Below are positions 56,856 through 64,000 of a DNA stretch of 64,000 bases, one piece after another. Position numbers and translations under genes: made by a program. A model generated the notes under the pieces. The model saw only the letters and a list, made by a program, of their open reading frames with translations, did no database searches and was not told the origin of the DNA. The stretch covers positions 248,001-312,000 of the forward strand of contig UBPA01000004.1 in NCBI GenBank assembly GCA_900467185.1, written 5' to 3'. The DNA comes from Hyphomicrobiales bacterium. GTDB taxonomy: Bacteria; Pseudomonadota; Alphaproteobacteria; Rhizobiales; Rhizobiaceae. Numbering within the stretch: position 1 is the first letter of the stretch; every line of letters starts with the position of its first letter.

Positions 56856-57419
56856 TCAAAACGGCTTTACGATGACGAGGATGACGATGACGATCATCAG
56901 AACGGTTGGCACCTCGTTCATCAGCCGCCAATAGCGCGCCGTGCGTCGCGCGCCATCGCGCGAGAAACGCCCAACGGCATCGGCATAGTGCACATGCACG
57001 CCGGTCAGCAGGATCACGGCAAGGATCTTGGCGTGAAGCCAGCCGCCCTGAAAGCCGTAGACGCTCCAGGCGAGGTAAAGCCCGAGTACCCAGGTGATCA
57101 TCATGGCCGGGCGCATGATCACCTTCAGGAGCCGCTGCTCCATCACCTTGAAGGTCTCCGACGTCTGCGAGCCCGGCTCGGCATCGGTATGATAGATGAA
57201 CAGGCGCGGCATGTAGAGCAGCCCGGCCATCCAGGAGATGACGGCCACGACATGCAGCGCCTTGATCCAGAGAATGAGATCGGCCGGCTGCCAGACGATC
57301 AGTCCGGCGACGATCGCCACGAGAACCGAAAGCGCCAGAAAAGCCCGTACGCGCGATTTCTGGCCCGCCGGGGCATCGGTCTGCCGCGGAACCCCTTCCT
57401 CGCGCTCCGGGGTACTCAC
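56856..57419 (-). CDS. hemJ: Protoporphyrinogen IX oxidase HemJ
   Basis: Membrane enzyme that oxidises protoporphyrinogen IX to protoporphyrin IX, replacing HemG/HemY in many alphaproteobacteria. The protein has 187 residues with four to five transmembrane helices; the conserved [21 protein letters not shown] (residues about 54-74) holds the essential His, followed by [13 protein letters not shown] near 92. A charged N-terminal tail of about 25 residues precedes the first helix. It begins with GTG overlapping the hemE stop (GTGA), so the two haem genes are coupled. Confidence 0.92.
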   Translation of the reverse strand: MSTPEREEGVPRQTDAPAGQKSRVRAFLALSVLVAIVAGLIVWQPADLILWIKALHVVAVISWMAGLLYMPRLFIYHTDAEPGSQTSETFKVMEQRLLKVIMRPAMMITWVLGLYLAWSVYGFQGGWLHAKILAVILLTGVHVHYADAVGRFSRDGARRTARYWRLMNEVPTVLMIVIVILVIVKPF

Positions 57420-58447
57420 ACGCGGCTCCTGACACGGGCCACGAGATCGGCGACATGGGAGGGATCCGCCTGCGGCGTGATGCCATGGCCGAGATTGAAG
57501 ATCAGCGGTCCCTGTCCGAGGCGGTCCAGAATCTGATCGATACCCTCGTCCAGAGCCTTGCCCCCCGCAACGACCCGCATCGGATCGAGATTACCCTGTA
57601 TCGGGCCTTCCTTCTGCAGGTCAGCCGCAAACGACAGGGGAACCGACCAGTCGAGCCCGATCGCGTCCGCCTGCGTCTTCTGGCGATAGTCCCTCAGCAA
57701 CAGGCCGGCGCCCTTGGCGAAGGCGATGATCTTCGCATCCGGCCGGCGGGCCCGCACGCTGTCGATGATCCGGCGCACGGGCGCGACCGCAAAACGCTCG
57801 AACGTATCCTCCCCGAGAACGCCGGCCCAGGAGTCGAAGATCTGCACCGCATCCGCGCCGGCGTCAAGCTGGGCGACGAGATAGTCGGCGGACAGTTCGG
57901 CCAGCAATGCCAGCAGCGCATCGAAGGCTTCGGGATGCTGATAGGCAAACAGCCGCGCCGGGGCCTGGTCTGGTGTCCCGTGCCCGGCGATCATGTAGGT
58001 CGCGACCGTCCAGGGCGCACCGCAGAAGCCGAGCAGCGCCGTTTCCGTCGGAAGCTCGCGCCGCAGGCGCGCCACGGTTTCGATGACGGGACGAAGATGA
58101 TCGGCCACCGGTCTTCCGTCCAGAGCCTCGATGCCGTCGACATCGATCGGATCGAGCTTGGGTCCGCTGCCCTCCTCGAAGCGGACATTGCGCTTCAGGG
58201 CATCGGGAATGACGAGAATATCGGAAAACAGGATGGCCGCATCGAACGCATAGCGCCGGATCGGCTGGAGGGTCACTTCCGTGGCGAAGTCCGGGGAGTA
58301 GCAGAGATCGAGAAAGCTCCCGGCCCTTGCCCGCGTCTCGCGATATTCCGGCAGATATCTCCCGGCCTGCCGCATCAGCCAGATGGGCGGAGGCGTTAGC
58401 GTCTCCCCGTTCAGAACACGGACGAGCTTGCGGTTTTCAGACGTCAC
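57416..58447 (-). CDS. hemE: Uroporphyrinogen decarboxylase
   Basis: Decarboxylates uroporphyrinogen III to coproporphyrinogen III. The protein has 343 residues: the signature [16 protein letters not shown] near 22-37, [11 protein letters not shown] near 73 and [14 protein letters not shown] near 140. First gene of the minus-strand run away from the putative origin; hemJ is coupled downstream. The association of hemE with the chromosomal origin is well known in Caulobacter and rhizobia. Confidence 0.96.
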   Translation of the reverse strand: MTSENRKLVRVLNGETLTPPPIWLMRQAGRYLPEYRETRARAGSFLDLCYSPDFATEVTLQPIRRYAFDAAILFSDILVIPDALKRNVRFEEGSGPKLDPIDVDGIEALDGRPVADHLRPVIETVARLRRELPTETALLGFCGAPWTVATYMIAGHGTPDQAPARLFAYQHPEAFDALLALLAELSADYLVAQLDAGADAVQIFDSWAGVLGEDTFERFAVAPVRRIIDSVRARRPDAKIIAFAKGAGLLLRDYRQKTQADAIGLDWSVPLSFAADLQKEGPIQGNLDPMRVVAGGKALDEGIDQILDRLGQGPLIFNLGHGITPQADPSHVADLVARVRSRV

Positions 58448-58853
58448 ACACAGCTTCCCTCTTAAAATAGAATCTTGAATCTAAGGGTTTCTATTTCTTA
58501 GAGTCGGTGACTATCAAGGATTAAAGGTTGTCGGTCCTTTGTCCCCAGAACCCCATTTCGTCCGATGTGACGGGACAGTGATCGGGCACATCAGGGACAA
58601 CATAGGGAGCAACCCGAAAAAAGCCCGTCATTCAAGCAACTTGGCAAACGAACAGCCTTTCCTTGGCCTGTGGATGACCTGTTGAGGATCGGCGGCGATC
58701 GGTCGCATCGCGAGTCTTTTTCACAAGCGCTCCGGAAAGATCGCCGGCGCGGGCCTCTTTGTGAATAAGTCGGAGGTTTTCCCCTTGCCTGCCGGGCAGG
58801 CTCCCCCCTAGGCTCCGCTTATCCACCATCATCAACAGGCGGCCAAGAATAGC
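58448..58853. other. oriC: Probable chromosomal replication origin oriC
   Basis: The 406-bp hemE/ppsR gap lacks genes and has origin-like features. DnaA-box matches are TGTGAATAA (58760-58768, exact to TTATNCACA on the minus strand), TTATCCACC (58819-58827), TGTGGATGA (58669-58677) and TTTTTCACA (58717-58725), the last three one mismatch from consensus. An AT-rich stretch at about 58461-58530 could be the unwinding element, containing the inverted repeat TCTAAG/CTTAGA (58480-58485, 58497-58502). CcrM GANTC sites lie at 58470, 58477, 58501 and 58712. The position between hemE and a ppsR-like gene matches the Caulobacter and rhizobial origins from memory. Confidence 0.82.
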
Positions 58854-59675
58854 GTGGACAATCACAAAAACTATTTCCACCTGCATCTGATCTCCGACTC
58901 GACGGGGGAAACCCTGATCGCGGCCGGCCGGGCAGCCGCGGCACAATTCCAGACCTATCATGCGCTGGAGCATGTCTATCCGCTGATCCGCAATCGCAAG
59001 CAGCTGATGCAGGTGCTCGAATCCATCGACACCGCCCCCGGCATCGTTCTCTATACGATCGTCGATCGCGAGCTTTCCGACATCATCAATGCCCAGTGCC
59101 AGCAGATCGGTGTGCCCTGCGTGTCCGTGCTGGAGCCGATCATCGATCTGTTCCAGACCTATCTCGGCACATCGTCCCGCCGCCGGTCCGGCGCCCAGCA
59201 TGTGATGGATGCCGATTATTTCGCGCGGATCGACGCGCTGAACTTCACGATGGATCATGACGACGGCCAGCTTCCGGCCGATTTCAACGATGCCGACGTG
59301 GTCCTGATCGGCATCAGCCGCACCTCGAAGACGCCGACCAGCATCTATCTGGCCAATCGCGGCATCCGCACCGCGAACATTCCGATCGTGCCGGGCGTGC
59401 CTCTGCCGGAGCGACTGCTGGAGGCGACCAAGCCGCTGGTCGTGTGCCTTATCGCGACGGCTGATCGCGTCTCCCAGGTGCGCGAACACCGGGTGCTCGG
59501 CACGACGCACGGGTTCCATGGGCAGGACTATACGGATCGGGCAGCGATCGCCGAGGAACTGAAATATGCCCGCGCACTCTGCGCCCGCAACAACTGGCCG
59601 ATCATCGACGTCACGCGACGCTCGATCGAGGAAACGGCCGCCGCCATCGTTGCCCTGAGGCCGCGCCTGCGCTAG
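58854..59675 (+). CDS. ppsR: Pyruvate, phosphate dikinase regulatory protein (kinase/pyrophosphorylase)
   Basis: Bifunctional ADP-dependent kinase and Pi-dependent phosphorylase that switches pyruvate phosphate dikinase or PEP synthetase off and on. The protein has 273 residues of the DUF299/PF03618 family. It opens with [23 protein letters not shown] in sequence order, and the nucleotide-binding loop is in [19 protein letters not shown] near 149-167. GTG start at 58854 with AGGCGG upstream. It borders the origin on its plus-strand side. Confidence 0.92.
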   Translation: MDNHKNYFHLHLISDSTGETLIAAGRAAAAQFQTYHALEHVYPLIRNRKQLMQVLESIDTAPGIVLYTIVDRELSDIINAQCQQIGVPCVSVLEPIIDLFQTYLGTSSRRRSGAQHVMDADYFARIDALNFTMDHDDGQLPADFNDADVVLIGISRTSKTPTSIYLANRGIRTANIPIVPGVPLPERLLEATKPLVVCLIATADRVSQVREHRVLGTTHGFHGQDYTDRAAIAEELKYARALCARNNWPIIDVTRRSIEETAAAIVALRPRLR

Positions 59676-59703
59676 TCCGCATCGCGATAGGGAGAGATCA
59701 TCC

Positions 59704-60330
59704 ATGACGCATCAGCTTGTCCTCGCCTCGGCGAGCCCGTTCCGGCGCATGCTGCTCGACAATGCCGGCATCGCCTTTGGCTGGCAGGTGGCCGAGATCG
59801 ACGAGCGGGCACTGGAAGAACCGCTCGCCGCCGAAGGCGCATCGCCGGAAAGAGTCGCGACCGTTCTGGCCGTGGCCAAGGCCGAATCGGTCGCCGCGGC
59901 GCTGCGCGAGGCGCAAGGGGCGGGGGAGGGTATCGCGCCCGTCGTCATCGGGTCGGACCAGACACTGTCGCTCGGGGCCCGGGTGTTTCACAAGCCGGCG
60001 TCGATGGCGGAGGCGCGGGACCATCTGCGCGCCCTGTCGGGGGAGACCCATCAGCTCAACAGCGCGATTGCCCTGCATCAGGATGGCCGGACCCTCTGGT
60101 CTCATGTCTCGACCGCGCGCCTGACGATGCGCCGGCTCGATGACGGCTTCATCGCGCGGCATCTCGATCGCGTGGGGGAGAAAGCCCTGACCAGCGTCGG
60201 CGCGTACCAGCTGGAAGGCGAGGGGATCCAGCTGTTCGAGGCGATCGACGGCGACTACTTCACGATCCTCGGATTGCCGATCCTGCCGCTGCTCGGCGAA
60301 CTGCGGAGGCTGCGTGTCATCGATGCGTGA
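59704..60330 (+). CDS. maf: Maf-family nucleotide pyrophosphatase
   Basis: House-cleaning nucleoside-triphosphate diphosphatase that removes modified nucleotides. The protein has 208 residues with the Maf signature [18 protein letters not shown] at its N-terminus, the catalytic Asp region [15 protein letters not shown] near 81, and [24 protein letters not shown] near 165-190. Its end overlaps the aroE start by 8 bp. Confidence 0.93.
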   Translation: MTHQLVLASASPFRRMLLDNAGIAFGWQVAEIDERALEEPLAAEGASPERVATVLAVAKAESVAAALREAQGAGEGIAPVVIGSDQTLSLGARVFHKPASMAEARDHLRALSGETHQLNSAIALHQDGRTLWSHVSTARLTMRRLDDGFIARHLDRVGEKALTSVGAYQLEGEGIQLFEAIDGDYFTILGLPILPLLGELRRLRVIDA

Positions 60331-61186
60331 TTCACGTGAAACATTTGTTAACCATGCCTTCGTCGCGGGCTATCCCGTCCGGCATTCGCGCTCGCCGCTG
60401 ATCCATTCCCACTGGCTGAAGACCCTGGGTCTGGAGGGCAGCTACACCACGCGCGAAGTCACGCCGGCCATCTTCCCCGATTTCATCGCGATCCTCAAAT
60501 CCGGCCAGTCCGGCTTCGTCGGCGGCAACGTCACCATCCCGCATAAGGAGACAGTGATCGCCCATGTCGACGAGGCCGATGCGCTGAGCCGGGAAATGGG
60601 TGCGGCCAACACCGTCTGGCTGGAGGAGGGACGGCTGAAGGCGACGAACACCGACGGCCTCGGCTTTGCCGCCAATCTCGACGCGCGGGCACCGGGCTGG
60701 GACACGGCCGAGACCGCTATCGTGCTTGGTGCGGGAGGTGCGAGCCGCGCCGTCATCCAGGCCGTTCGGGATCGCGGGGTGCGCACTATCCATGTCGTCA
60801 ACCGGACGCTGCCCCGAGCCCGGGAACTCTCCGATCGTTTCGGCCGGACGCGCGTCGTCGCCCATGCCATGGCGGCGCTGCCCGAGCTTCTGCCCGAGGC
60901 CAGCCTCTTCATCAACACGACCTCGCTCGGCATGGACGGCACGCCGGTTCCCGACTTCGATTTCACACGCATGCCCGGCGATGCCGTCGTGACGGATATC
61001 GTCTACGTGCCCCTCGTCACCCCTATTCTCGCGCAGGCGCAGGCGCAGGGTCGCACCATCGTCGACGGGCTTGGCATGTTGCTGCATCAGGCGGCGCCCG
61101 GCTTTGAAAAATGGTTCGGCCGAAAACCTCAGGTGGACGAGACGCTGCGGGCGCTCGTCATCGCCGACATGGCGGCGCACGCATGA
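60323..61186 (+). CDS. aroE: Shikimate dehydrogenase
   Basis: NADPH-dependent reduction of 3-dehydroshikimate to shikimate, aromatic amino-acid pathway. The protein has 287 residues from ATG 60323: substrate motif [14 protein letters not shown] near 17-30, catalytic [10 protein letters not shown] near 69-78, NTDGLGF near 110, and the dinucleotide-binding [12 protein letters not shown] near 136. It overlaps maf at its 5' end and coaE at its 3' end (ATGA). A GTG at 60314 in frame would add three residues. Codons about 3-6 carry a parS site. Confidence 0.95.
   Translation: MRDSRETFVNHAFVAGYPVRHSRSPLIHSHWLKTLGLEGSYTTREVTPAIFPDFIAILKSGQSGFVGGNVTIPHKETVIAHVDEADALSREMGAANTVWLEEGRLKATNTDGLGFAANLDARAPGWDTAETAIVLGAGGASRAVIQAVRDRGVRTIHVVNRTLPRARELSDRFGRTRVVAHAMAALPELLPEASLFINTTSLGMDGTPVPDFDFTRMPGDAVVTDIVYVPLVTPILAQAQAQGRTIVDGLGMLLHQAAPGFEKWFGRKPQVDETLRALVIADMAAHA
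60328..60343. other. parS-like ParB-binding site 5, in the aroE start
   Basis: TGATTCACGTGAAACA, 15 of 16 matches to the parS consensus. It spans the maf stop codon and the first codons of aroE, where it reads Asp-Ser-Arg-Glu-Thr. About 1.5 kb from the likely oriC on its right side. Confidence 0.88.
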
Positions 61187-61773
61187 TCGTCCTCGGGCTC
61201 ACCGGATCGATCGGCATGGGCAAGTCCACCACGGCCGGGATGTTCACGGCGCTGGGCGTTCCCGTCAACGACGCCGATGCTGTCGTGCACGAACTCTATC
61301 GCGGCGAGGCCGTCACACCCATCGAGACAGCTTTTCCCGGCTCCACGACCAACGGTCTGGTCGATCGGGCCGCCCTCAGTGAAGCACTGGCGAAGCATCC
61401 CGAGGGCTTCAAGACCCTGGAAGCGATCGTCCACCCGCTCGTGCGGGAGAAAGAGCGCGCCTTTCTCGACCGGGAACGGGGCGCAGGCGCCCCGCTCGTG
61501 GTCCTCGATATTCCCCTGCTCTACGAGACGGGCGGCGAGGGTCGGGTGGATGCGGTGGCTGTCGTCACCTGCGATGCTGCCATCCAGCGGGCCCGTGTTC
61601 TTTCGCGCCCCGGCATGACGCCGGAGAAATTCGCGCTGATCCTGTCCCGGCAAATGCCGGACGAAGAGAAACGCGCCCGTGCAAACTATGTGATCGACAC
61701 CGGCCACGGACTAGACGCCGCGCGCCAAAGGGTCGAAGAGATTGTCAGCGCTCTGACCGCCCGAGCGGGATAA
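61183..61773 (+). CDS. coaE: Dephospho-CoA kinase
   Basis: Last step of coenzyme A synthesis. The protein has 196 residues with the P-loop [14 protein letters not shown] at residues 5-18, [10 protein letters not shown] near 30 and [19 protein letters not shown] near 107-125. ATG 61183 overlaps the aroE stop (ATGA). maf-aroE-coaE form one overlapping unit, with dnaQ 48 bp downstream. Confidence 0.94.
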   Translation: MIVLGLTGSIGMGKSTTAGMFTALGVPVNDADAVVHELYRGEAVTPIETAFPGSTTNGLVDRAALSEALAKHPEGFKTLEAIVHPLVREKERAFLDRERGAGAPLVVLDIPLLYETGGEGRVDAVAVVTCDAAIQRARVLSRPGMTPEKFALILSRQMPDEEKRARANYVIDTGHGLDAARQRVEEIVSALTARAG

Positions 61774-61821
61774 TATCTCCCCAGGTGCACAGACGATCGT
61801 ATTCGACGGAAGGACAAGGCC

Positions 61822-62520
61822 ATGCGGGAAATCATCTTCGATACGGAAACCACCGGCCTCGACAATCGCCAGGACCGCGTCATCGAAATCGGCGGCATCG
61901 AACTCAACGATCACTTTCCGACCGGCCGGACCTTTCATCGCTACATCCATCCCGGCGATCGCAAGGTTCATCCCGATGCGCTCGCCGTTCACGGCATCAC
62001 CGACGATTTCCTGAAGGACAAGCCGGTCTTTGCCGAGGTCGTGGAAGAGCTGATGGCCTTCTTCGAGGGCGCCCGCTGGGTCGCGCACAATGCCACCTTC
62101 GATATGGGCTTCATCAATGCCGAGCTGGCTCGTCTCGATCGCCCGGCGGTTTCGCAAGACCTCGTCACCGACACGCTGTCGATGGCCCGCCGCAAGCATC
62201 CCATGGGTCCCAATTCGCTCGATGCGCTCTGCCGGCGCTACGGCATCGACAACACGCACCGCACGAAGCACGGCGCGTTGCTCGACTCCGAGCTTCTCGC
62301 CGAAGTCTATATCGAGATGATCGGCGGCCGGCAGGCTGCACTGGGCCTGACGACCAAGGAAAGCCGCGCACAGGCGGAAGCCTCCGACGACCTGGTCGTC
62401 GTGCCGCGCGCGCGTCCGGCGCCTTTGCCCCCGCGCCTGGCCGAAAACGACATCGCCGCCCATGCAGCGCTCGTCGAGAAGATGGGCGAAAAAGCCATCT
62501 GGTCGCATTACGCGGTCTGA
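61822..62520 (+). CDS. dnaQ: DNA polymerase III epsilon subunit (3'-5' exonuclease)
   Basis: Proofreading exonuclease. The protein has 232 residues of the DnaQ-H family: Exo I IIFDTETTGLDN near 4-15 with the metal Asp and Glu, Exo II WVAHNATFDMGF near 92-103, and Exo III HRTKHGALLDSELLAEVY near 150-167. The C-terminal tail binds the polymerase. AAGGACAAGG precedes the ATG. The maf-aroE-coaE-dnaQ order is common in rhizobia. Confidence 0.95.
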   Translation: MREIIFDTETTGLDNRQDRVIEIGGIELNDHFPTGRTFHRYIHPGDRKVHPDALAVHGITDDFLKDKPVFAEVVEELMAFFEGARWVAHNATFDMGFINAELARLDRPAVSQDLVTDTLSMARRKHPMGPNSLDALCRRYGIDNTHRTKHGALLDSELLAEVYIEMIGGRQAALGLTTKESRAQAEASDDLVVVPRARPAPLPPRLAENDIAAHAALVEKMGEKAIWSHYAV

Positions 62521-62524
62521 AACG

Positions 62525-62556
62525 AAAAAACGCCCGGCCTTTTCGGACCGGGCGTT
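62525..62556 (-). terminator. Terminator between dnaQ and secB
   Basis: AACGCCCGG (62529-62537) pairs with CCGGGCGTT (62548-62556). On the minus strand the stem is followed by TTTTCG, so it is a good terminator for secB and can also end dnaQ. Confidence 0.82.
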
Positions 62557-62580
62557 CGAGGCGTTCGGCTGGGATGCCGA

Positions 62581-63072
62581 TCAGTTCGGGGTGCTGGACA
62601 CCTGCGCGCGGACGCGGTCTTCGGCCATCCGCTGCGTGAACATCTGCGCGAAATCGATCGGGTCGATCATCAGCGGGGGGAAGCCGCCATTGCGTGTTGC
62701 GTCGGCCACGATCTGGCGCGCGAAGGGGAAGAGCAGGCGCGGGCACTCGATGAAGAGCAGCGGCAGCATGTGCTCCTGCGGGAAGCCGGTGACGCGGAAG
62801 ACGCCGCCATAGGTCAGCTCGACGGCAAACAGAATCTTGTCGCCATCCTTGGCTTCGGCATTCAGCGTCAGCACGACGTCGAATTCCGTATCCGTCATCG
62901 GATTGGCGTTGACATTGACGTTGATGTTGATCGCCGGAGCCTTGTCACGGGCCTGGAGCGAGCGCGGCGCACCCGGATTTTCGAACGAGAGGTCCTTGAT
63001 GTACTGGGCGAGAATGTTCAGCGACGGATTTTCGCCGGTGCCACCGTTCGTGGGTGCTGCTGTATCGGTCAT
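62581..63072 (-). CDS. secB: Protein-export chaperone SecB
   Basis: Tetrameric cytosolic chaperone that keeps preproteins unfolded for SecA. From ATG 63072 (AAGGAAC upstream) the protein has 163 residues; [17 protein letters not shown] near 17-33 and the [10 protein letters not shown] and [21 protein letters not shown] segments are typical of the family, with the acidic C-terminal tail. Confidence 0.95.
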   Translation of the reverse strand: MTDTAAPTNGGTGENPSLNILAQYIKDLSFENPGAPRSLQARDKAPAININVNVNANPMTDTEFDVVLTLNAEAKDGDKILFAVELTYGGVFRVTGFPQEHMLPLLFIECPRLLFPFARQIVADATRNGGFPPLMIDPIDFAQMFTQRMAEDRVRAQVSSTPN

Positions 63073-63217
63073 GAGGCGCGTTCCTTGGAGGCGTTCGATA
63101 GAATGATGCGTTGGATGGAGCGGTTCAATGGTCGAGCGCATCTATCATTTCGGGCATGCCCTTACAACCCGAGCGGCCGGGCGGGGCAGGAGTGGAGCGT
63201 CTTCGGCATGCGCTCGG

Positions 63218-63709
63218 TCACCGCAGCCGGTCGTTCGGGTCGCTGCGGTCGGGGTCCCTGGTAAATTCTGCGTCATCGAGATCGATCACGCCGGGGATGG
63301 CGCGGGGCCGGGCGCCGGCCGGATCCGGTCGCGCGCTGCTTGTCCGCGTCACCACGGTGATCCGCTTGCGCAGGAACTGCCAGACTGCTTCGCGCACGGC
63401 GGGAATGAAGAGAAGGATGCCGAAGATGTCCGTCAGGAAGCCGGGCAGGATCAGGAGAAACGCGGCAATGACGATCATCGCACCATGCACGATCTGCCGG
63501 CCGGGGTTCTCGCCGGTGCGCGATGCGGACTGGAGTTTCCGCAGCACACCAAGGCCTTGCGCCCGCAAGAGAAGCGCGCCGACGACGGCGGATAGAAGAA
63601 TGAGACCGAGCGTGGCACCCACGCCGATCTCGCGCCCGACGACGATGAAGGTGGCGATTTCCGCCATCGGCAGGAGCAGGAAGAAGAGCGGGATCAGGGA
63701 AAGGCGCAT
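63218..63709 (-). CDS. fxsA: FxsA-family membrane protein
   Basis: A 163-residue membrane protein with three to four helices of the FxsA family, linked in E. coli to phage T7 exclusion; its normal function is unclear. The start ATG 63709 gives MRLSLIPLFFLLLPMAEIATF, with EIGVGATLGLILLSAVVGALLLR near 27-49 and a second pair near IVIAAFLLILPGFLTDIFG. A disordered, Asp/Arg-rich tail follows. Confidence 0.88.
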   Translation of the reverse strand: MRLSLIPLFFLLLPMAEIATFIVVGREIGVGATLGLILLSAVVGALLLRAQGLGVLRKLQSASRTGENPGRQIVHGAMIVIAAFLLILPGFLTDIFGILLFIPAVREAVWQFLRKRITVVTRTSSARPDPAGARPRAIPGVIDLDDAEFTRDPDRSDPNDRLR

Positions 63710-63929
63710 TCGGTCCACGTGTCGGTTGGAAGGGTTGTCGTCCGCCCGATGCCGCGTGGCATCGGAGCTATAAGGCGGCATCGGATCATGCCTTGGCCGT
63801 TGGTCTGCTTTGCTCGCTCGGCCGATCTGCTTTCGGCGGTCTGGCAATCTGCTCCTGGCCATTTGAATGATGGGGTCATCGGGTCTATATGGGTCTCTAA
63901 GATACATCATAAAAGCGGCATTGGTGGAA

Positions 63930-64000
63930 ATGGGATCTTTCGACTTCGTAACATTGTTCTTTCTTGTCGCCGCGGTGATCATTTTCATCCAGCTTCGCAG
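63930..64000 (+). CDS. Tim44-domain protein, N-terminal fragment
   Basis: Runs off the window; about 23 residues are visible, MGSFDFVTLFFLVAAVIIFI and the next residues QLR. This short cytoplasmic tip plus one transmembrane anchor is the usual start of rhizobial Tim44-like (TimA) proteins, and the gene order fxsA-secB with a divergent Tim44 gene is typical. Its role in bacteria is membrane-associated, not well defined. GGTGG precedes the ATG. Divergent from fxsA with a 220-bp gap that contains only a small hairpin, GATGCC-GCGT-GGCATC. Confidence 0.78.
   Translation, partial: MGSFDFVTLFFLVAAVIIFIQLR

Noticed and set aside
58448-58853. Small RNA or short gene in the hemE/ppsR gap
   Set aside because: No start with a ribosome-binding site and coding bias, no rho-independent terminator; origin features explain the gap better.
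1-64000. Mobile element, prophage, CRISPR array, tRNA or rRNA
   Set aside because: No transposase, integrase, phage gene or spaced direct-repeat array; no tRNA-like cloverleaf noted in the gaps.

Overview
The window is chromosomal DNA of an alphaproteobacterium, most likely a member of the Rhizobiaceae (Rhizobium/Agrobacterium/Ensifer/Shinella-like). Three things point there: a full-length cyclic beta-1,2-glucan synthase (NdvB/ChvB), the gene order hemE-hemJ-rho-mnmE-mnmG-rsmG-parA-parB facing ppsR-maf-aroE-coaE-dnaQ and secB-fxsA-timA, and high GC with dense coding. This order marks the chromosomal replication origin in this order of bacteria. The hemE/ppsR intergenic gap (58448-58853) is the probable oriC, and five parS-like ParB sites are spread over 34 kb (26131, 41251, 51986, 53930, 60328). 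No rRNA, tRNA, CRISPR array, insertion sequence, prophage or convincing pseudogene was seen.

Layout. 1-1958: end of a DMT permease, class II fructose-bisphosphate aldolase, gluconokinase. 2334-4771: a coupled DUF1045-phnM-phnN operon from phosphonate (C-P lyase) metabolism. 4815-10235: a lysine/2-aminoadipate catabolic module on the minus strand (hglS, a D-2-hydroxyglutarate dehydrogenase-like flavoprotein, amaB) with a divergent LysR regulator and a clear T-N11-A operator candidate. 10656-20553: ndvB (8.6 kb) and opgC, making and probably decorating cyclic glucan. 20667-28810: leuB, a PAP2 phosphatase, an MHS-type transporter with a large insert, asd, a lytic transglycosylase, carbonic anhydrase, pdxY. 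29050-35270: the 180-kDa-type NAD-glutamate dehydrogenase overlapping an MFS transporter. 35293-41214 (minus): htpX-rsmB-heparinase-like-purH. 41343-44463: SdhAF4-like small protein, acs, trcR. 44544-49646: yggS, then leuS-lptE-holA. 49672-58447 (minus): the origin-proximal hemE-to-parB run. 58854-64000: ppsR, maf, aroE, coaE, dnaQ, secB, fxsA and the start of a Tim44-like gene.

Most genes are core metabolism or housekeeping. The parts that merit attention are chromosome organisation (oriC plus parS sites, two of which lie inside coding sequence), the HglS-type lysine degradation module with its regulator and operator, and the glucan locus. I found no convincing sign of a wholly undescribed system. 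Several observations concern regulatory palindromes, an unusual transporter insert and a conserved heparinase-like gene of unknown role. All family assignments are from reading the sequence and memory of the families; no database search was run.
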